Positions 12,001 to 24,965 of a stretch of 64,000 nt of DNA are shown in pieces. Made by a program: the position numbers and the translations under genes. The DNA is taken from the NCBI GenBank assembly GCA_963970005.1, contig CAXAMN010021573.1, forward strand, positions 1,031,445 through 1,095,444. Reading direction: 5' to 3'. How positions within the stretch are numbered: the first letter of the stretch is position 1; each line of letters opens with the position of its first letter. The DNA comes from Durusdinium trenchii. Lineage: Eukaryota > Sar > Dinophyceae > Suessiales > Symbiodiniaceae. The notes below the pieces were generated by a model. That model made no database searches, was not told the origin of the DNA, and saw nothing but the letters and a program-made list of their open reading frames with translations.

Positions 12001-15000
12001 CCGGTCCACCTATTAATAAACACGGGCCCACCCCCCCCACCCCCTAATAAGAGAAGCTCGGTCGCATTTTTTCAAATAGGGGGTCCCTGAAGTCGGGGGG
12101 GTCCAAAATAGGATCACCTGGGAAGAGCTTCAAAACAAAAAAGTAAGCCCTAAATATTTTATATAAATCCTTTATTAAGCTCGTATCAAAAATTCAAACC
12201 TCCAGATCGAAGGGTCTTCCTTTTCCCCTACAAGACCCTTTATTAGAATACTGATTCATTAGACTGACAACCAAAGCTTTCGAACGGTGATGTCGCTGTG
12301 CCATGCGGTTTTGCACGACCTCGGTGGCAAGTGCGTTTGCGTGAGTCCGTGCCATTGGAGGAAGGAAAACCTGCTGGTGTAAACGCGGCGTGTCATGGTG
12401 GATGCACAGGGCGGACAAATGTGGGCAGTTACCGCTGTTTTTGGAACCTAATAAAAGAAACTACCCCCAAAATCGACCATGTTGGTAGTTTAGTAGCGGT
12501 TTGAAAGGGCGGTAGTTTAAAAACAAATATACGCCACATTTAGGGTTTCGGACGGTGTGTTTTTTTTAAATTGGGGAATGTTTATTAATAGGTACTCGGG
12601 ATTAGTAAGGACTCCAAAAATGCTCACAAATTGAAGAAATGGCAAGAAAAAAAACATGTCCATTCCACCCCAAACTTTGCTGGCGCGCCTGCGGCCAGGA
12701 AGCCTGGGGCCAAGGCCCCAGGCCAAGTGGTGCCCGTGATGCGAAGCAAAAGCCAAAAACCGAAGCAACCCTGGCGGCGTCGCTGCCGTGGAGGGCTGGG
12801 GATAGGAGTCTAGAGTCTAGAGTGGGGGATAGGGTGCGCACAGGTGAGCACAAAGGGTGATGGTTCAACGAAATGAAGGCCTTTTAGGCCATCATAAGCC
12901 ATTGGAGTTATATACCTGGATCTTCTATTCCTGGACCCGACTGCTTGGTACCTTAAAAGATGGGTACCGTCGTACCTGTTTTGGGTTTGGATCATGTCCC
13001 ATTTCCGTTTGGGTACATTGAAGTTCGGATCCAGGTGCATCTGTGTGGATCGACTGCGTTGCCGTACCAGGTTCGTCCAAGTGCCTTATATATTCAGCAA
13101 TACTTGGACCAACTACCAGGGAGGTCTACAAATGGTTGACCACTGACCATGAACGAATCCTACCAGGGAGGTCAAGTCCCGGGCTCGTGTGACCCACGGC
13201 CACATAACACTCAGAGTCTGCAGGTTTGGACGATTGTTCAACGGAGCTCCGTGCATTCGGCCCCCGCGACGCTCGCAGGGCCCTATAGATGCTACATGGC
13301 ATTGCTTGCCTTCAGCCCAGCCCTTGGATTGGCTGGTCGGTGCCATCTCCTTCTACTGAAGGCTGGATCTGGGGAGTTAAAGAACCTTTGTGATCAATCA
13401 GTGCTCAAACCACTTTCGTCGCTGCAAGGCGTGTCCTTCACCAGTTTTGAGGGACAAACAACCTGCAAGACCGCGACTGTACAAGAGATGAAACGGGTCT
13501 AGACCTAGACATGCATAATGCCATTTGGCATCGATGTGGAGCAATGAGACTAGGAACTGGCACTTGGATCAACTGTTGCAAGCTTTCTCCACCCCCTGAA
13601 CTTTTTCGCCAGGATTCGAATTTCAGGAACAGGAACCAAAGCAAACAAGCCAACAGCAAATACCAGTGGCAAGAAACAACGCACATGCTCCGGATTAGCT
13701 ATTGGCTGTCTGGATGTATTCTTCTCATGTGAACATGTTTCTTCACTTCCACATGACCCAAACACATACTTTGCAATTTGTTTGCAATAAAACTGCACCT
13801 CTCCATGGTGATTCCTGGGTTTAGCATCCCTTACCCTACCCATCCCCTGGCGATTGCGGCGACCTTGTTGTACGTGATCATGGCTCAACCCGCCACGGAT
13901 GGCAGTCGCTGAACAGGCATCGTGCGTATGATGGATATCAGGCGCATCGCAGGCATATCTGCCATTTGACGTCTACTCTCTGAAATCATCGTTTGACCGA
14001 AGCAAGGGCTGAGAACATGGGGTCGAGTCTGGCATGGCATCACATGGCTTGATTCGTGTCCAGCTAATTGATCGACCTTGGCCAAATTCAACGAGCCAAA
14101 AGTGGACCGCAGCAACTGGTCCAGTGTCCCCTGCTCCCCGGAATATCCCCGGAACTGCCCAACATTGCCAGACCACCCCTCAAAGAAAGATCCATAAAAA
14201 TCCTCTCCCAAGCAAGCTCTGATGTAATTATTCAGGTTGTGTTGGTTGGAGAAACATCTTCCCACCAGGAGCCATCACACCAAGCTCGCCAACACACTGG
14301 GCGAGTCAAAGCACTCTTTTCCATGAAGCAACGTAGCAGGGGCGGCACGGGGCTGCGTGAGCTCTTGCGTCTGTTCCTGGGCAATTCGACAAGGTTTCCA
14401 CCAGTGAAACTTAAGAGTTCAGATGTGTCATACAAAAAAAGCACGTTCTCCCCTCACGAAGTCATGCTTGGGCCGTTTTTGGTCGCAGGCTAGCGTGTTC
14501 CTTTCGGTTGATGAATGGGGTTGGCTGCCTGGTGGCTGATGAATATCTCCGGTGTTTGGACACCAACTTGAGTCGAGCCGCATGCGTCGCACGTCGCATG
14601 CTTCGACTCGCAGCAAATTATCCCACGAAAAAGGGACCGGACCGACCTCGGTCCGTGGAAAGACCGCTGGATTTGCAGACCAAAAGGAACCAAAAGGAAC
14701 CCTTGGAGCTTTCCGTAGACAGGTCCAGTCCAAGTTCCCTGGGCTCCTTTGAGCGAGCAGAGTACTAGACGGACCATTTGTAGCGATGGTCCACCGTTGG
14801 TCCGTGCAGAGTCCTCTTTGGTCTCCTTTGGTGCCAGAGAATGACGGATGATGATGATCCTGGTTTGGACATGGCAAGTGAGGTTTGAGGTCAAGGTTGG
14901 TTGGTCAGTTGTTATACTCTCAAAAATATCCCAAACACTCTTGCAAATCTCAGGTCCGCTTTTTGGCATCCTGCTCCATTCCAGAAATGGCATTGCCGAG

Positions 15001-15349
15001 TCCATCTTGACTCATGTGTCACCAGACTTTGCTGGAGTTTCCTCTTTCTCCACTCTTCGACATTGGATGATTTGGCTCAAGCCGGGATAGGTCTTGTCAA
15101 TGTAGCTGTTGCCACCAGCCACAAGCACCTGGGTCCGCACCTGGGGCGCTTCGGGTTCAAATCGAAAGTGAAGGACTTCGGATGGAGATGAAGGCACTTC
15201 ATCACTCAGTCTTCAAGGGACTTCAGCCCCCAAAACACATAACTCAGCAACTACTTCTCAGCATGGCCGACTTTCTTCAGTGTATCCATCCTTCAATAAA
15301 GAAACACCTTCCTTTTCAAACCAACTTCCCCCGCAGAAAAACACTCGCG
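9094..15349. other. Gene-poor stretch
   Basis: It holds a degenerate (TAG)n run at about 9,475-9,540, an A/C-rich low-complexity block at 11,345-11,460, a TA run near 11,236-11,250 and a GC-rich patch at 12,680-12,800. One exon-like piece on the minus strand is listed separately. Nothing else could be supported. Confidence 0.4.
10960..11095 (-). CDS. Exon-like segment, function unknown
   Basis: One minus frame reads FFLGLYDETDVVMRNRDGF then LDAWGEG, followed by a possible GTGACT donor. The composition is protein-like and the block is GC-richer than its flanks. No family was recognised and no partner exon could be joined to it. Confidence 0.25.
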
Positions 15350-15542
15350 CCTGCGCCTTTGCCTGAGAGGCGCCTCCAGCGAAGAAGATATCGCCATGCG
15401 CCATGACGATGTCGCTCAGCTGCCCCCCTTCCCAGCGCTCGACACGGCCCACCTCGCCTTCACCGAGACCAACCACTTCGGCGAAGGGCCAAAATCCCAG
15501 AGAGTCTAAGCGTGCAGAGTTGTCCACCAAGTTGATGAAGAC
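15350..15542 (-). CDS. Cyclophilin-like gene, C-terminal exon
   Basis: The exon begins VFINLVDNSARLDSLGFWPF and continues AEVV. Cyclophilin-type peptidyl-prolyl isomerases have QLFIN-x-x-DN-x-x-LD-x-x-GF-x-PFG-x-V at this position, so DN, LD, GF and PF are kept. The usual S/N-x-T-Q before FIN, which helps form the active site, is not visible at the junction, so catalytic activity is doubtful. The exon starts after GCAGAG and joins the upstream exon in phase 0 across a 249-bp intron. A GC donor near 15,357 is possible, so the 3' boundary is approximate. Downstream of GF-x-PF the sequence departs from typical cyclophilins. Confidence 0.6.
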
Positions 15543-15791
15543 CTCTGCATCGGGTGCCCAGAAAACAGAAATTGTTGTCCAAATGATGTTTTGTTGGAAG
15601 ACTTGTTGGAGCCAAAGCACGAGTGGATGAGTGAAAAAAGGTGGTAGTTGGGTGGTAGCCATGTTTTTTTGGTTCTTAAGTTCTGAAGCTTGATAGTGCA
15701 GCTGGATTCACAATCATTGTATAATTGCAAATTGTAACTCAAAGGGTCCAGTTTTTGGAGGACACATTGCAAAACAGGTGTGCATATTCAC

Positions 15792-16064
15792 CCTGTCGCA
15801 GACCTCCGTCTTGGTGGTTCCATCATCCTCCAAACCAAAACACATTCTTCCTGCCAGATTCTTGGGCTGTTTGGCGCCGGCGGTTTTTTCCATCTCGCAA
15901 GGCTTTGCCCAGGGCAACTCGCTGTAGAGCTGGCTGTGCGGATCTGTGCTATTGGAGCTCCCAGAGCAGGGTCCGTAGTTCCAATCCAACACGAAGCCTT
16001 CGATGGCGCGGCAAAAATACTGGCCATCCAGGAAGTGCGTGTCCACAAGTTTCAGGAAGCGATC
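15792..16064 (-). CDS. Cyclophilin-like gene, N-terminal half exon
   Basis: After an ACTCAG|G acceptor the frame reads DRFLKLVDTHFLDGQYFCRA then IEGFVLDWN. This matches the cyclophilin stretch running from APxxxxxFxxLxxxxFYDG through xxFHRVIxxFMxQxGD, with F, L, F-x-DG, F-x-R-x-I/V-x-GFV conserved. The exon then carries about 50 residues ending at a GTGAAT donor that do not look like the usual cyclophilin core, as in divergent algal or plastid forms. The gene is probably a divergent or reduced isomerase; the upstream start exon was not found. Confidence 0.6.
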
Positions 16065-17699
16065 CTGAGTGTTCTTTCTTGAAAGTGAAAACAACACACA
16101 AAACGGTTGAGTAATTTTGAGTAGCTCTGCCAAAGAATGGGGAACCCACAGAGAATGGTCTTTACGGAGAACAAATGTTAACGAAAACATGGTTAGAGCC
16201 GGTTAGAGCTAGGTTCAGTCATGTTCAAACCAAACCCAGCAGAGTATAGGGTCAAAGCAAAGTGCCGTCAATCACCCCTTCGTCAAGTCCACATCCCAAG
16301 ACACTCCATGAGACTTCGGCATATTGACCTATATAATATAAATATACACTATACATTTAAAATGGCCTGAAATATCTGAAATGGGGTACTGCATACAATA
16401 CCATCCACTGTGGTGCATCTAGGGCATGTAAACATGACTCAAACATGTTGAACATTACATGTTGATAGATGACGATTGCATGTTGATTATCTGGTGTGGC
16501 GGCCCTCCCCCCACCACCCCCAGCAGCTGCCAGAGTCAGACAAATGTGGGAGATGCCCTCAGGTTCGGGTGGCGATCCTATGACTCTTGGCACATGGGTG
16601 GATGAGAACCATCGCCCTTGGCGAGGATCTGACATTATGACATCCGATCTGGACCACTTCCAGCACATGCCCTTGAGAGATCTCTGTTGTGGAATCCACC
16701 AAAGCCCTGAAAGGCTACAACAGAAACAAAGCAGGGCTGTGACAGCGATGGGTGTGGCCAACCAAGACAAGTCAGGAGGGAACAAACACTACCGCATCAC
16801 GCGTCAGTCATTGCACGTATCAGTAGTCATTAGCAAAAGAGAAGCTCAACGATCATTGGTAATAACGGCAGTGAAGGCTTGCGACCAGGAACAGGCGCAA
16901 TGCTGAACCCTGCTTTGCGCCATTGAGCCTCTTGAAGCATGCAAGATGGGGAGACCAGCGCAAGCCCGAGTGTGAGGCTATGGCTACTTAGACCGGCTGA
17001 CTGTTCATGAAACATGTGAACTTGACAGCCGACTGGTGTGACCAGGAGAAGATTGGCCCTCTGCTGCCAGTCTTGGAAGTACACTTCTGGGTCACAGGTG
17101 TTGAACGTGGACTCTTGCCGCAAGGCTTGCGACAAACTTCAGGATGACCAGCCGCTGCTAGAAGAGAGCGGCATTTCTGCAGAGGGTGCACGTTGTGGAT
17201 GACAAGGAGTCCTTGTCATTGAAAAATCGTTGAGACACACCAGACCATACACACCACCACGAGGCGCCAACACGTAGCAATTCGCTCCCCTGCAACAAGC
17301 CTGGCTTTGAGACGTTTGATGCACTCTGCTCTGTGTTCACTGGGCGTTCATACCTCAACGCTGAGAAGCCCCAGGTTCTTGGAGTATACCGTATACCCAC
17401 CACGAATCATGAATCCAAACCTTTTTCCTTAGACTCCTCTGCCGCAGCTGGATGTGGAAGTGGACAGCAGCAGCAGCAGCAGCAGCAGCAGCCCAAGCTC
17501 CCCTGCCTGCTTTAAATTAACAAGTTTCAATTATCTTGTGGGAAGTGTATATTCACATGTGCTAATTGCAGCGCAGTCCTTGGAGTGTCTGGCTATATCT
17601 TGGATCCCAGTCTCTTCTCCAATGCCAAATCCATAAAAATCCTCTCAAAATCTATCAAAACCAACCCAAAGATCGCAGGACCAGGGAGCCCAACCTGGA

Positions 17700-17802
17700 T
17701 GCAGGTCCAGGAGCAAATAGCCCCTGCGATCCCCACGCGTCTCATAATCGATACGCACCCGCACAGTGGAGTCGTCTGCTTCAGGTGACTTGCCGGCCAT
17801 GG
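17700..17802 (-). CDS. Exon-like segment, function unknown
   Basis: A minus frame reads MAGKSPEADDSTVRVRIDYE then TRGDRRGYLLLDLHP and is followed by a GTTGGG donor-like site. The charged, alternating pattern is typical of real protein. No family was recognised. Confidence 0.3.
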
Positions 17803-20450
17803 GAGCGCTATAGGCGTCTATTGGTTCATGCCAAAATCTTTGCAATGTCCCCAGAATCACGAAATGTCTTGCTGCCACTGGTGTCGACCTCTGATTTTGA
17901 ATCCCCGATCGCCCAAGAAGACAATGACATGATGGCTCCTGATGACATTAAATTTAATCATGACTCCTTATTGATCATATGTATTTTTCACTAAGGGTCA
18001 CTTGTGACGAATCCACCGGAAACGGTGTCGGTTTCCTTGACCAAAGACCACTTGTGGACTGCTTGTCGCGCCCCACAGCCAAACATCAATCCGGGGTACA
18101 GGGGGTTAGGTCCTATAGGGCCTCAAGAATCCATCGTAGGGCCTCAAGAATCCATACGGGCTCGACCTCATGGCAGGGGTCGGACCTTCTGAACCTCGAG
18201 ACGATAATTAGGGGTCCAGACCCGAAGCAAAGCCTTCACATTGGAGGTGCGGGCTACAGATCATGTCGGGGAATCAAAACACAGGGGCACCGTGAAGGAG
18301 TTGTACAGATCATCCTGCATCACTGCATCCAAGTCTCTGAGAAGACGGAAAGGGCTCAATAGTCCGTTCCTCAGGAGTCGATCGAAACCGAGTCGGGGTG
18401 GTCAACGCGCACCCTGACTAACTCTAAGGAGATCTAAGTAGGGGCTATAGTAATAGTAGGGGCGCGCTGGTTTGTTTTCATGTGCTTTAAGATGTGTTTA
18501 AACCTGTTATGTCATGTGACGTGTGTGTCCTATTGATGTTAATTGGTATTTTTTTGTTGTTTTTCTCCCTCCTGAACTATATAAGGACTGCGATGATCTC
18601 CTTCTCGTGAAGATACACATTCTAAAAAAACTCCTCCTTCGGGGTTTCCCTGTAGCCCCCAACGACGTCCCTGCTGAATGGGGATTTTTTGATCTGGATG
18701 GCTCCTCCATGCTCCTCCTAACCATCAGCTGGCATTTCTATTGGTGCAGGATGGGGAAGTGGCCCGAATTTGGCCACCTGGCCGCCTCCTGCGGCCGGCC
18801 ATGCTGGCGGCGCATAGCCCAGCACTGGGCAGTCATGGCCAGCACTGGGCTCTCAGCCACGTTCTTCGTCGCTCCACGTTCGGGAAAACTAAGAGTCGCT
18901 CCACGCGTCAAGACCTGGCACGGCTGGCAAGGTCGCATGGGCACCATCGGGTGCGCATAACAAGATGATTACATACATTGGATGGGTCTAATTGAATGGT
19001 CCATTTACATATATAGACATTACATATATATATATACACATTGGATTGGCCCGTCTTCAGATGGGTCCAATCCAATGTCTGTTTGGACAAACCGATCGAA
19101 GGTGCGATTGGATTACATATATTATCATATATTACATTGGATGCTTCGCCTTCGGGGGATCACCTCGATGAATCAACCAACTGAGGCCACCGCCCGACCC
19201 ATTTAGGCCCGACCTCCCTGGATCAATGATGTCCTTGGGGAATAGAGTGGTTGATGCCAGGGTACCATAAACAGGGCTACGAATCAACCAACCAAGGGCG
19301 TCCAGGGCGGACATCCCAAGGGCGTCCTGATCTGTGCAGGTCCAGTCCAGTACCGGAAACCTCCGCGGCTGAGCTGCTTCGGTGCCTCCTTCCCCGAGCT
19401 CCCCAGCAAGATGGTATGCTCATACCTGGTGGAAGGGATTCACGACTTAGATCAATCACCCCGTGACCCTACCAGGGCCCGGAGGGTGATGTAGTCAGAT
19501 TAGTCAGCTCTGTTTGAACGTTGGGGGCCGATTCGCCCAAAGTCCCGTTCTGGCTCCAGTGGGCGTCGGGGAGAATGACATGGCCTGAGGTCTTTTCTTC
19601 GATCCTTTTCAGCTCCGTCAAGCGAGTCTTTAAGCTTCAGGCCCATGTTATTGAATGAATGAAGCTCTTCCTGAAAGGTGGACACAGCCGCGGGACCCAG
19701 GAACGATGATCCAACCTGTCCAGTGTCAAGTTTTGGATTCTTCAAGGCACTTCTTCTCTGGTTGCCGCGTTGCCCTTCCAAGATCTTCAATGACGCCCAT
19801 GCATGAAATGAATTTGCTTATAAGGAGGCGGGGAACACTCAAACCTATCATCGGCCTCACACCTGGACCTTACTTACTTATGTTTTAGACACCCAGCTTC
19901 AGGGTGCACAGGGGTCTATATATATATATTATATGTTGGGTATGTTATTATACATTGTTATATTATTACATGATCAAAATGTCAGTCTTCAAACCTACCA
20001 AACCATAAACACCAAAGAAACTCAGAACGGCCGGGTTTGAGTGAAATGACATCTGCCCATACATGCACATTGTATGTCAGAAAATATCAGAAATCATGCA
20101 CAAGAAGGCTCAACAAAGCCAGTCTCTAATGAATCAAGGTACGTATCGCCACTTTGAACAAACCCGGGTCAAGATCGGCCACTGCACCTTGATTTCTTTC
20201 CCACTGGATACCAGGCAGCCATTTATTGCGTTCTAGTGGGTTTCAAGGGTTTCAAGGTCCACGGTTTTAGTTGAACCCACCATGCCCGGTGAATCCCGGA
20301 GCGGGAAGGGTCGAATGCCCGGGGCACTGCGCGGTGTAGGAGCCCTGAAGGTCGGCCAGGGGAGGATACCTGGAGCACGAGGTTCACGACCGATCTCCGG
20401 TCGATCTGACGCGAGCTGACGGGATATCGCCGTGGCCTGGCAGGTGGCTA

Positions 20451-20539
20451 TACCAGCTGCTTCCAACGGGTCACCAACGGACAACCCTACACTACCTATT
20501 TATAGGTCTCCATTGGACACCCATTGGAAGTGCTAGGTA
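20451..20539. repeat. Small hairpin repeat, family B, copy 1
   Basis: The left end TACCAGCTGCTTCCAACGGG and the complement of the right end TACCTAGCACTTCCAATGGG are imperfect inverted copies. Span is 89 bp. No open frame is implied. Confidence 0.7.
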
Positions 20540-21133
20540 TGTATGTATCTATGTTGCTTTGTTTGGAATGGGGCCATCTTTTCGATAATGAGCAGTCCGC
20601 GCCTTTGCCAATGTCCTGGTCAGACCCTAAGAGACTCAAAGATATGGGTCTTGTGAGTGCATTTGAACCGGCAAATGGTCCTTTAAGGGAAACATAGGCT
20701 AAAACACATGTTTGGGAGTCGGGAGTGGGATCTCCTATTGTATAGCACACACACCAGGACCCACAGCTGACCTCTTTGGAGCTATTATATAATAGGGCCC
20801 CAAACTTGAGGGCCCTGGTATTGTTGGGTTGAACACGGATCACCAACAAATCCATCCACCCGCCCTGCGCGCCGCTGTGCGCCTATTCACCACTCCGAGG
20901 TTGCAAAGCTCATCTAAGGGAGCAGACCACCACATCTGGGCAAGCACGGAGTACACCAAACTTCAAAACGTCCTCAAGTACTTCAAGACTGTTCTGAGTC
21001 CCTAAGTACACCTCAGTCTCTTAAATGACCGTTTTGTTAGATGGCTCACCGAACGGGGTTTTGCGGTGGAGAGTCCCAAAACCACGACTCTGTTGGGAGG
21101 TGCTGGTACTAGCCCCTCGTGGTCTGACTATTT

Positions 21134-21216
21134 CTAGTGTTCCAGGCGCATCCTCAGGTAGTTACACGCCCTGGCACCCACCCCAACCTCCTTCTGAGGA
21201 TGTGGTTGGAGCCCTA
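21134..21216. repeat. Small hairpin repeat, family A, diverged copy
   Basis: The right arm CTTCTGAGGATGTGGTTGGA plus GCCCTAG matches the right arm at 28,993-29,027 with few changes. The left arm (CTAGTGTTCCAGGCGCATCC) is a diverged complement. The loop carries CACCCACCCC. Confidence 0.6.
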
Positions 21217-21372
21217 GCAAGGCATATCACAACAAACATCTATGCGATCTATGTGATTTGCTTGTGGGGGTACACACGCCAGCGGAAGAAGCACCCTCAA
21301 AAGAAACTTTGGAAGACATTGAACATGGGCGCTCATCTCTTCATCTACTAATTAGTGCTGATAGTACAAACA

Positions 21373-21546
21373 CTACAGTTACCACTGTTCCAGCCCATGC
21401 CAAACGTGCACGAGCTCGACGATATCCTATCAGGCATGGGATCAGGTTGACGGCTACAGTTACAACTCCGCTAGCACTGTTTCAGCCCATGCCAAACATG
21501 CACGAGCTCGACGATATCCTATCAGGCATAGGATCAGGTCAACGTT
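21373..21546. repeat. 92-bp tandem duplication
   Basis: CAGCCCATGCCAAAC begins at 21,391 and 21,483. The two units share most positions, including GAGCTCGACGATATCCTATC. Length difference is small and there is no coding signal. Confidence 0.8.
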
Positions 21547-21908
21547 CTTGCTTCGAAAGTAATCATCAAACAATTGACATCCATACTCATCACTTGACTA
21601 GCAACCCCTAGGAATGCCACGAATCCAACTTCTCTCAGGTTCAGTATCCTCCTGGACCCTCTAAGACCGACCACCTACATCAAGGATCATCAAGGTGTCT
21701 CCCCAATTTCATCTCTCTATTGCGAGGGTCTCTATGGATCCAGCCTCCCTTACTAAGCCTACACCTAGACCTCGAGGTCTAGGCCAGGCGGACGGGAACG
21801 TGGTGGTTTCACCTGGCCCCGAAACGGTCATCAATGAAACAAAAACACTGACGGTGCACAATGACAGGTGGTTCTTGGGATCAGTGAAGATGATGATCTA
21901 CATGGATA

Positions 21909-22003
21909 GACCAGCTGCTTCCCTGCGGGGTGACCAGGCTGGACTACCCTACGCGGCGCCGAGCTGGGTCTCCAAACAGGACACCGGTTGGAAGTGCTAG
22001 GTC
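21909..22003. repeat. Small hairpin repeat, family B, copy 2
   Basis: Starts with GACCAGCTGCTTCC and ends with GGTTGGAAGTGCTAGGTC, like the ends of the copy at 20,451-20,539. The middle has diverged strongly. Confidence 0.6.
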
Positions 22004-23866
22004 ATACAATACACTCCGACTCACTAACATGGAAGTGGAACCCCCCCTATTCGTAAAGGAAAGTAGTCTTCCAAGAGACCATGCCATCCACTTCCATGTG
22101 ATGTGTTCGTCAGAGTGTAATCCTCACACATCTCCACTCATGGTCGTCCGCCCTGGCACCCGGAAGTGAATCCTTGTCAGACACCCTCTGAGCGAAGGAG
22201 TTCGAGCGGTGCTTCGTGGGGTATGAGGGCCATAGATGCCACAACCGATTCCACTTGGAAAGCATAGCCAATGACGGGGTTCTCTTCCGATTTCTCTTCA
22301 GATTTCAGCTAGCCGCTCGAACCACGAAACGAACAGAACACCAGAAAGGACAGGAGCCCTGGCGACCGTCCGCCCCGTCGCCTGGCTACCTTTGGCCATC
22401 TTCATCTTGCTGCGATCCCCCTCCTGCGGAGCGGCCGATCCAAGGAGGACACCAACCAAGTCACCGCAGTCGCGGTACTTCTGTTCGGGCACCTGCAGTC
22501 TATCTATAGCTTGTCTATCTATAGCTTGATATAGCTTGCAATGTGCGAACGCAATAGATCACTTCGGCTTTGGAATGATCAAAAGGGTGCCAGAATGCAG
22601 AACTTCATGTGATACCAAACCACCAACGATCGTTTGGCTGCATCGATGCTGGAATCTCCAACATTTCCGGCGAAGTCTTCCGGGATCGTCCACCCCAAGC
22701 ATGAAGGTCCGAGGAATGGTCACAGTACCCAAACACTCCATGGCACTGTCATCGGCATTGTGTGTTCAACCTGGGCAACTACAAACTGGACATGGGAAGC
22801 AAGCACAGACATGGGATCCATGTGTTCTTCCCGTCCGACCTGCACGAGCCAGCGTGGGCAGAAGGCTAAGGTGCCGAAACGCCGGTCGATGAGTTCCAGC
22901 CTCAGACCAACCCGACCGATGGCGCACCGCAGCGAGAAGAGCCATGCTCCCAAACGCTCCAGCTCCATGCAAATATGGCGTATGCATGACAGGTTTTGGG
23001 ACCATTGCATGGTTTCTTTTAAACCTGTTTTAGGCCCTAATTATTTGCGTATACATGGAACGTTTGGGAGAATGAGAAATCAAGCATTTTGCTGGACTTA
23101 GAAGCTGATCATAGCTGATGGAGCTCCAGTGCACCCGGTGCCCAGTGTCGGCCACCCGTGACCCAGTGGGCAAGACTCAAGAAAAACCCCAAGGACAGTG
23201 GGCTCAGCGTGATTTACAAGTGGTTCACATTCGCAAACCTCGTTTTTTTTCAGATATGTTCAGGTATGTTGCACTATACCAACCAAAAAAAAACACCGAG
23301 CTTGGTTCCAGGTCTGTGGTATTTTGGGGGTCCCGGCAGACTGATCGCTTTGGAGCTCAGCATTGGGCTGGCGGTGACGGCGGTGAAGCGGATGGTTGAC
23401 CACTGGAAGATAGAATAAACACTTTCCCCTAGGGCCGTCCTGGCACCCACCCCAGTCCTACCGAAAGGAACGGTACGACTGGAGCCCTAGGGTTTCAATA
23501 TGACAGGCCACATGTTGATCTTGCTTCGATGTAAATCACGTGTGCTTGTGTCTTTGGCTTTGGTTTAACCCATACCCATGTCAACCAGTCGTCTTCTCAA
23601 ATCCTGACTTCAGAAAAACATGCCTTCTCGCGTGCTCCACCATGAACCGTGACATTTCACAGTTCACATCAAACTTTGACCCGGCCAAAAAGTGAAGGCA
23701 TGGATGGAAGCTGAAAGAACAAGTTTAACCTACTACACAGTAGTTGAAGGGGCCTCGGCCTCGCATCATAATTGTGCTGTGAGATACAGTGAGCATGTCT
23801 GTATGCCTCCCACAAGAGATGCTTTGATCGATGACCCAAGATGCACAATCAATTTTAAGTTATATA

Positions 23867-23950
23867 TACCAGCACCTTCAAAGGGGTCACCAATGGAAGC
23901 CCCTACACCACTAAGGGACCTCCATTGGACACCCCTTGAAGGTCCAGGTA
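23867..23950. repeat. Small hairpin repeat, family B, copy 3
   Basis: The best preserved family B copy. Left arm TACCAGCACCTTCAAAGGGG and the complement of the right arm TACCTGGACCTTCAAGGGGT align over about 30 bases, continuing into CCAATGGA on both sides. Confidence 0.8.
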
Positions 23951-24839
23951 GGAATGAATGCGGTTTGTTGGATGCCACAACAAAACCTGTGACTCATTGA
24001 CCCACTGCGCACATTTGCCAGGAATGTGGCCGACATGATCTGTTTTTCGAGCGCCTGATGCGAAGAACACACGAAAAGGCCTTCGGTCGCAACGGGCAAA
24101 ATTCCTTTGTCTTCGTCATGGCCCAGACCCGAAGCAACTTGGCACATGTTGGTTCGGTCCATGTCACCCGTTCGTTGGTTCGGGTCCAAACGAAGCCCAG
24201 AGCTGCGGACGGAGGATCCGAACGAACTGAGCCAGAAGGGGGTCGTAGCCGGGTCAAAAACGCCTTGGGGGTCGTAGCCTGGTGATCCAAAAGTACCTCA
24301 TCCGAAAGCATTGCTGCCTTTGGTGCGGCAAAGCAAGGCGGATCGCTGCAGGGGGCCCCCTGCCTTTGCCATGTCGGTGCTGCGCTCGATGGGCGCATGA
24401 AGTGCGAGCAGTTGCCTGGGACACGTTGAACAAGCTCAGAGGAGAGGAGAGGATGAGGATGAATGCGGGTGTATTGCACATATTTTTGTCACGTACATAC
24501 CTGGAACTTCCTCAGTGTGCATTCTTTTTGGATCTGCGTGCAAACAATATTTTGGAGTCACGGCCTTATCTTTGAGTCTCTGGGTATTTCTCGAGTTACT
24601 AGTTTTCTGATTTTTCTTATTCCACAGGCGCTTATACACAAACTATGGGCGGTTATTGGTGAGCCACTGGCATTTTTACGAACGTGCTTCTTCAGCCTAT
24701 GTTCATTTCGGTTGCGGATGTTAGTGTGGTTCACGGACCTAAATAATAAAGGTGTGTCGAACTACCTGAGTCTAGGACCATCCTTTGGTGGTCCCCCAAG
24801 TTGTTCAAACGAGTCCTTCAACTATGTCTTTTCCTTTCG

Positions 24840-24965
24840 CCAGTTTGCCGTGGATACCCACCCGCCTCCGTTGCCCACGTAGCCGAAGCCGCCCACGGAG
24901 CCAAAGGTTTCCACCTTTTCGACGTCCGGAGGAGGCAAAGCTCGATCGAATCGACTGCCTCGGGT
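24840..24965 (-). CDS. Exon-like segment, function unknown
   Basis: A minus frame reads ALPPPDVEKVETFGSVGGFG then YVGNGGGWVSTANW. The glycine- and aromatic-rich pattern looks like genuine protein. No family and no joining exon were identified. Confidence 0.25.

Larger units (their letters stand above)
16065..21372. other. Gene-poor stretch
   Basis: Contents include a (CAG) run at 17,463-17,491, a 20-bp doublet with GGGCCTCAAGAATCCAT at 18,117 and 18,137, TA-rich runs at 19,020-19,036 and 19,918-19,935, and an inverted repeat at about 19,039-19,077 built from CATTGGATTGG and its complement. One exon-like segment near 17.75 kb and hairpin-repeat copies at 20,451 and 21,134 are listed separately. 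Confidence 0.35.

Noticed and set aside
15071..15081. TTTGGCTCAAG, matching the 3' end of the dinoflagellate spliced leader
   Set aside because: Only 11 bases match and the preceding bases do not, so chance is a reasonable explanation.
17463..17491. CAG run as a polyglutamine or polyserine exon
   Set aside because: Frames on either side have no recognisable protein and the run alone is not evidence of a gene.
18240..18360. Similarity between a frame here (GIKTQGHREG) and one at about 30,330 (GIKRHREG)
   Set aside because: The resemblance covers under 20 residues and nucleotide identity is patchy.
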